Assembly: GCA_030609785.1 (NCBI GenBank)
Contig: JAUWTC010000192.1
Location: forward strand, 1 to 5,846
DNA length: 5,846 nt
Reading direction: 5' to 3'
Source of the DNA: Holophagae bacterium
Lineage (GTDB): Bacteria > Acidobacteriota > Thermoanaerobaculia > Thermoanaerobaculales > Sulfomarinibacteraceae
The notes under the pieces are model-generated. The model saw only the letters and a list, made by a program, of their open reading frames with translations. It was not told the origin of the DNA and did not search any database. Position 1 is the first letter of the stretch; every line of letters begins with the position of its first letter. This document shows, one piece after another, positions 4,774 through 5,846 of the stretch. The position numbers and the translations under genes are program-made.

Positions 4774-5846
4774 GCCTTCGCAAGCTTGACCGCACAGATC
4801 TTGAAGGTCGGTTCCTTCGATCCCGGGTCAAACTGGTCGATGGTGATCTTGTTGCACATTCGTTTGAGGTTGTCATCGTGCATGTGGACAAAGACCAACC
4901 CAGGCTGGGAGTTGTCGGTGACCAGGGCCGGGAAAACCAGCGAGTCACGCCTTGAGGTCACTCGCACGCCGTCGCCAGTCCTGACGCCCAGTTTCTTGGC
5001 GTCGTCCGGGTGGATCTCCACTTCAGACGTGATCTTCGCGTGTTTCAGCTCCTTGCACCGGCCGGTCATGGTCGCCGTATGCCAGTGTTCGATAACACGC
5101 CCTGTCGTGAAGAAGAAGGGGTATTCCTCATCCGGCATCTCGGCCGCGTTTTCCCACGGCCTGAACCATACGACGGCCCTGTTGTCCGGCTTGCCGTAGA
5201 ACATGATCCGGTGGGGATAGTCGTCCGGCACCCACGGGTCCTCACCCTTGACGTAGCGCAGTTTGGTCCCCGGATGATCCTCGGTCGGGCAAGGCCAGAT
5301 AACGCCGTGGTCCTTGCGCAGACGAGCCCTGGTGATGCCGCCGATCTGATACACCGTGCCCTGGGCCAGTAGGAGCAACTCTTCCCAAGCGTCATCCGGG
5401 CTCTTCCACGGCATGAGTTTTCCGTAACCGCAGCGCGCGGCCAGGTCGACCAGGATGTCGAAATCAGGCCGAGCCTCACCCTGCGGTAAGACCACCGCGT
5501 GCTCGAGCTGATACCGCCGTTCCGAGCAGCCGTACACACCTTCCTTCTCGGACCACGCCGCCGCCGGCAGCACAACATCGGCCAACTCGGTGGTCCGGGT
5601 CGGGTAGATGTCCGCGACGACGACGAAGGTGTCGGGGTCGGCCATCGCCTTGCGATAGCGGTTGACATTGGGCAACGAATGCCCGGGGTTGGTGCACATG
5701 ATGTAGATGCACTTGATGTCTTTGGTCTCGAGGGCCTGGAACATCGCCAGAGTATGTTTACCCGGCTTGTCGCCGATAGTGCCCGGGGGCACACCCCAGA
5801 TCTTCTCGACCTCGGCACGATGCTCCGGTTTTTTCACCAGGCGGCC
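4770..5846 (-). CDS. napA: Periplasmic nitrate reductase catalytic subunit NapA, C-terminal part (right edge)
   Basis: The frame is open from the right edge for 358 codons to a TGA at 4770, representing less than half of a typical NapA (about 750-830 residues). NapA reduces nitrate to nitrite in the periplasm using a Mo-bis-MGD cofactor and one 4Fe-4S cluster. The N-terminal Tat signal, cluster cysteines and Mo-ligand Cys are beyond the window. NapA signatures visible in the fragment, counted from its first residue, are GVPPGTIGDKPGKH (18-31), CTNPGHSLPNV (51-61), ELADVVLPAAAWSEKEGVYG (87-106), TTGRVIEHWHTATMTGR (247-263) and the C-terminal FDPGSKEPTFKICAVKL (339-355). The last 110 residues or so form the molybdopterin-dinucleotide-binding domain. 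The ending closely resembles known NapA proteins rather than NasA or formate dehydrogenase. A GTG at 5837 is not the real start, since homology continues upstream to the edge. The stop overlaps the napD start. Confidence 0.95.
   Translation of the reverse strand, partial: GRLVKKPEHRAEVEKIWGVPPGTIGDKPGKHTLAMFQALETKDIKCIYIMCTNPGHSLPNVNRYRKAMADPDTFVVVADIYPTRTTELADVVLPAAAWSEKEGVYGCSERRYQLEHAVVLPQGEARPDFDILVDLAARCGYGKLMPWKSPDDAWEELLLLAQGTVYQIGGITRARLRKDHGVIWPCPTEDHPGTKLRYVKGEDPWVPDDYPHRIMFYGKPDNRAVVWFRPWENAAEMPDEEYPFFFTTGRVIEHWHTATMTGRCKELKHAKITSEVEIHPDDAKKLGVRTGDGVRVTSRRDSLVFPALVTDNSQPGLVFVHMHDDNLKRMCNKITIDQFDPGSKEPTFKICAVKLAKA

Noticed and set aside
4288..5199. A 303-codon open frame on the plus strand.
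   Set aside because: It is antisense to napG, napD and napA, which are all well supported by motifs and overlapping start/stop codons.
5838..5846. Taking the GTG at 5837 as the start of napA.
   Set aside because: The preceding codons to the window edge are in frame and match NapA (Gly-Arg-Leu before Val-Lys-Lys), and the fragment lacks the N-terminal half, so the gene is cut by the window.

Overview
The window is a densely packed stretch of high-GC bacterial DNA in which every supported gene lies on the minus strand, so transcription runs from right to left. Two modules follow one another. The first, from the right edge to about 3017, is the distal part of a periplasmic nitrate reductase (Nap) operon in the order napA (3' part only), napD, napG, napH. 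The second, from 2967 to the left edge, encodes an energy-coupling-factor (ECF) type ABC importer: a fused tandem ATPase, a small membrane protein that looks like a substrate-binding S component, and a T-type transmembrane protein joined in one reading frame to a THEP1-type nucleoside triphosphatase. This last gene starts with GTG and runs off the left edge.

The napA-D-G-H order resembles the napCMADGH arrangement known from sulfate-reducing Desulfovibrio. Together with the NapA sequence and the high GC, this suggests an anaerobic Desulfobacterota-like (deltaproteobacterial) organism. That is inference: other high-GC anaerobic lineages are possible, and no marker gene is present. napC and napM would be expected beyond the right edge.

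Layout along the transcript: napA and napD overlap by 4 bases (ATGA). napD and napG overlap by 29 bases in a GATGAT-rich stretch holding five in-frame ATGs. napG and napH are 10 bases apart. A 49-base gap filled mostly by a heptanucleotide tandem repeat separates napH from the ATPase gene. The ATPase and S-component genes overlap by ATGA, and the S-component and T genes overlap by GTGA. No convincing terminator separates the modules, so one long transcript is possible. A weak promoter-like TATACT lies just in front of an internal ATG of the ATPase gene.

Working model: NapA reduces nitrate in the periplasm, NapD assists its maturation or Tat export, and NapG and NapH handle electrons at the membrane. 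NapG here lacks a visible Tat signal, so it may stay in the cytoplasm. The ECF importer has no recognisable substrate. Its position beside a molybdopterin enzyme makes a metal, cofactor or precursor conceivable, but nothing in the sequence proves that. The most unusual object is the EcfT-THEP1 fusion. There is no gene-free stretch over 300 bases, and no RNA gene, insertion sequence or CRISPR array was seen.
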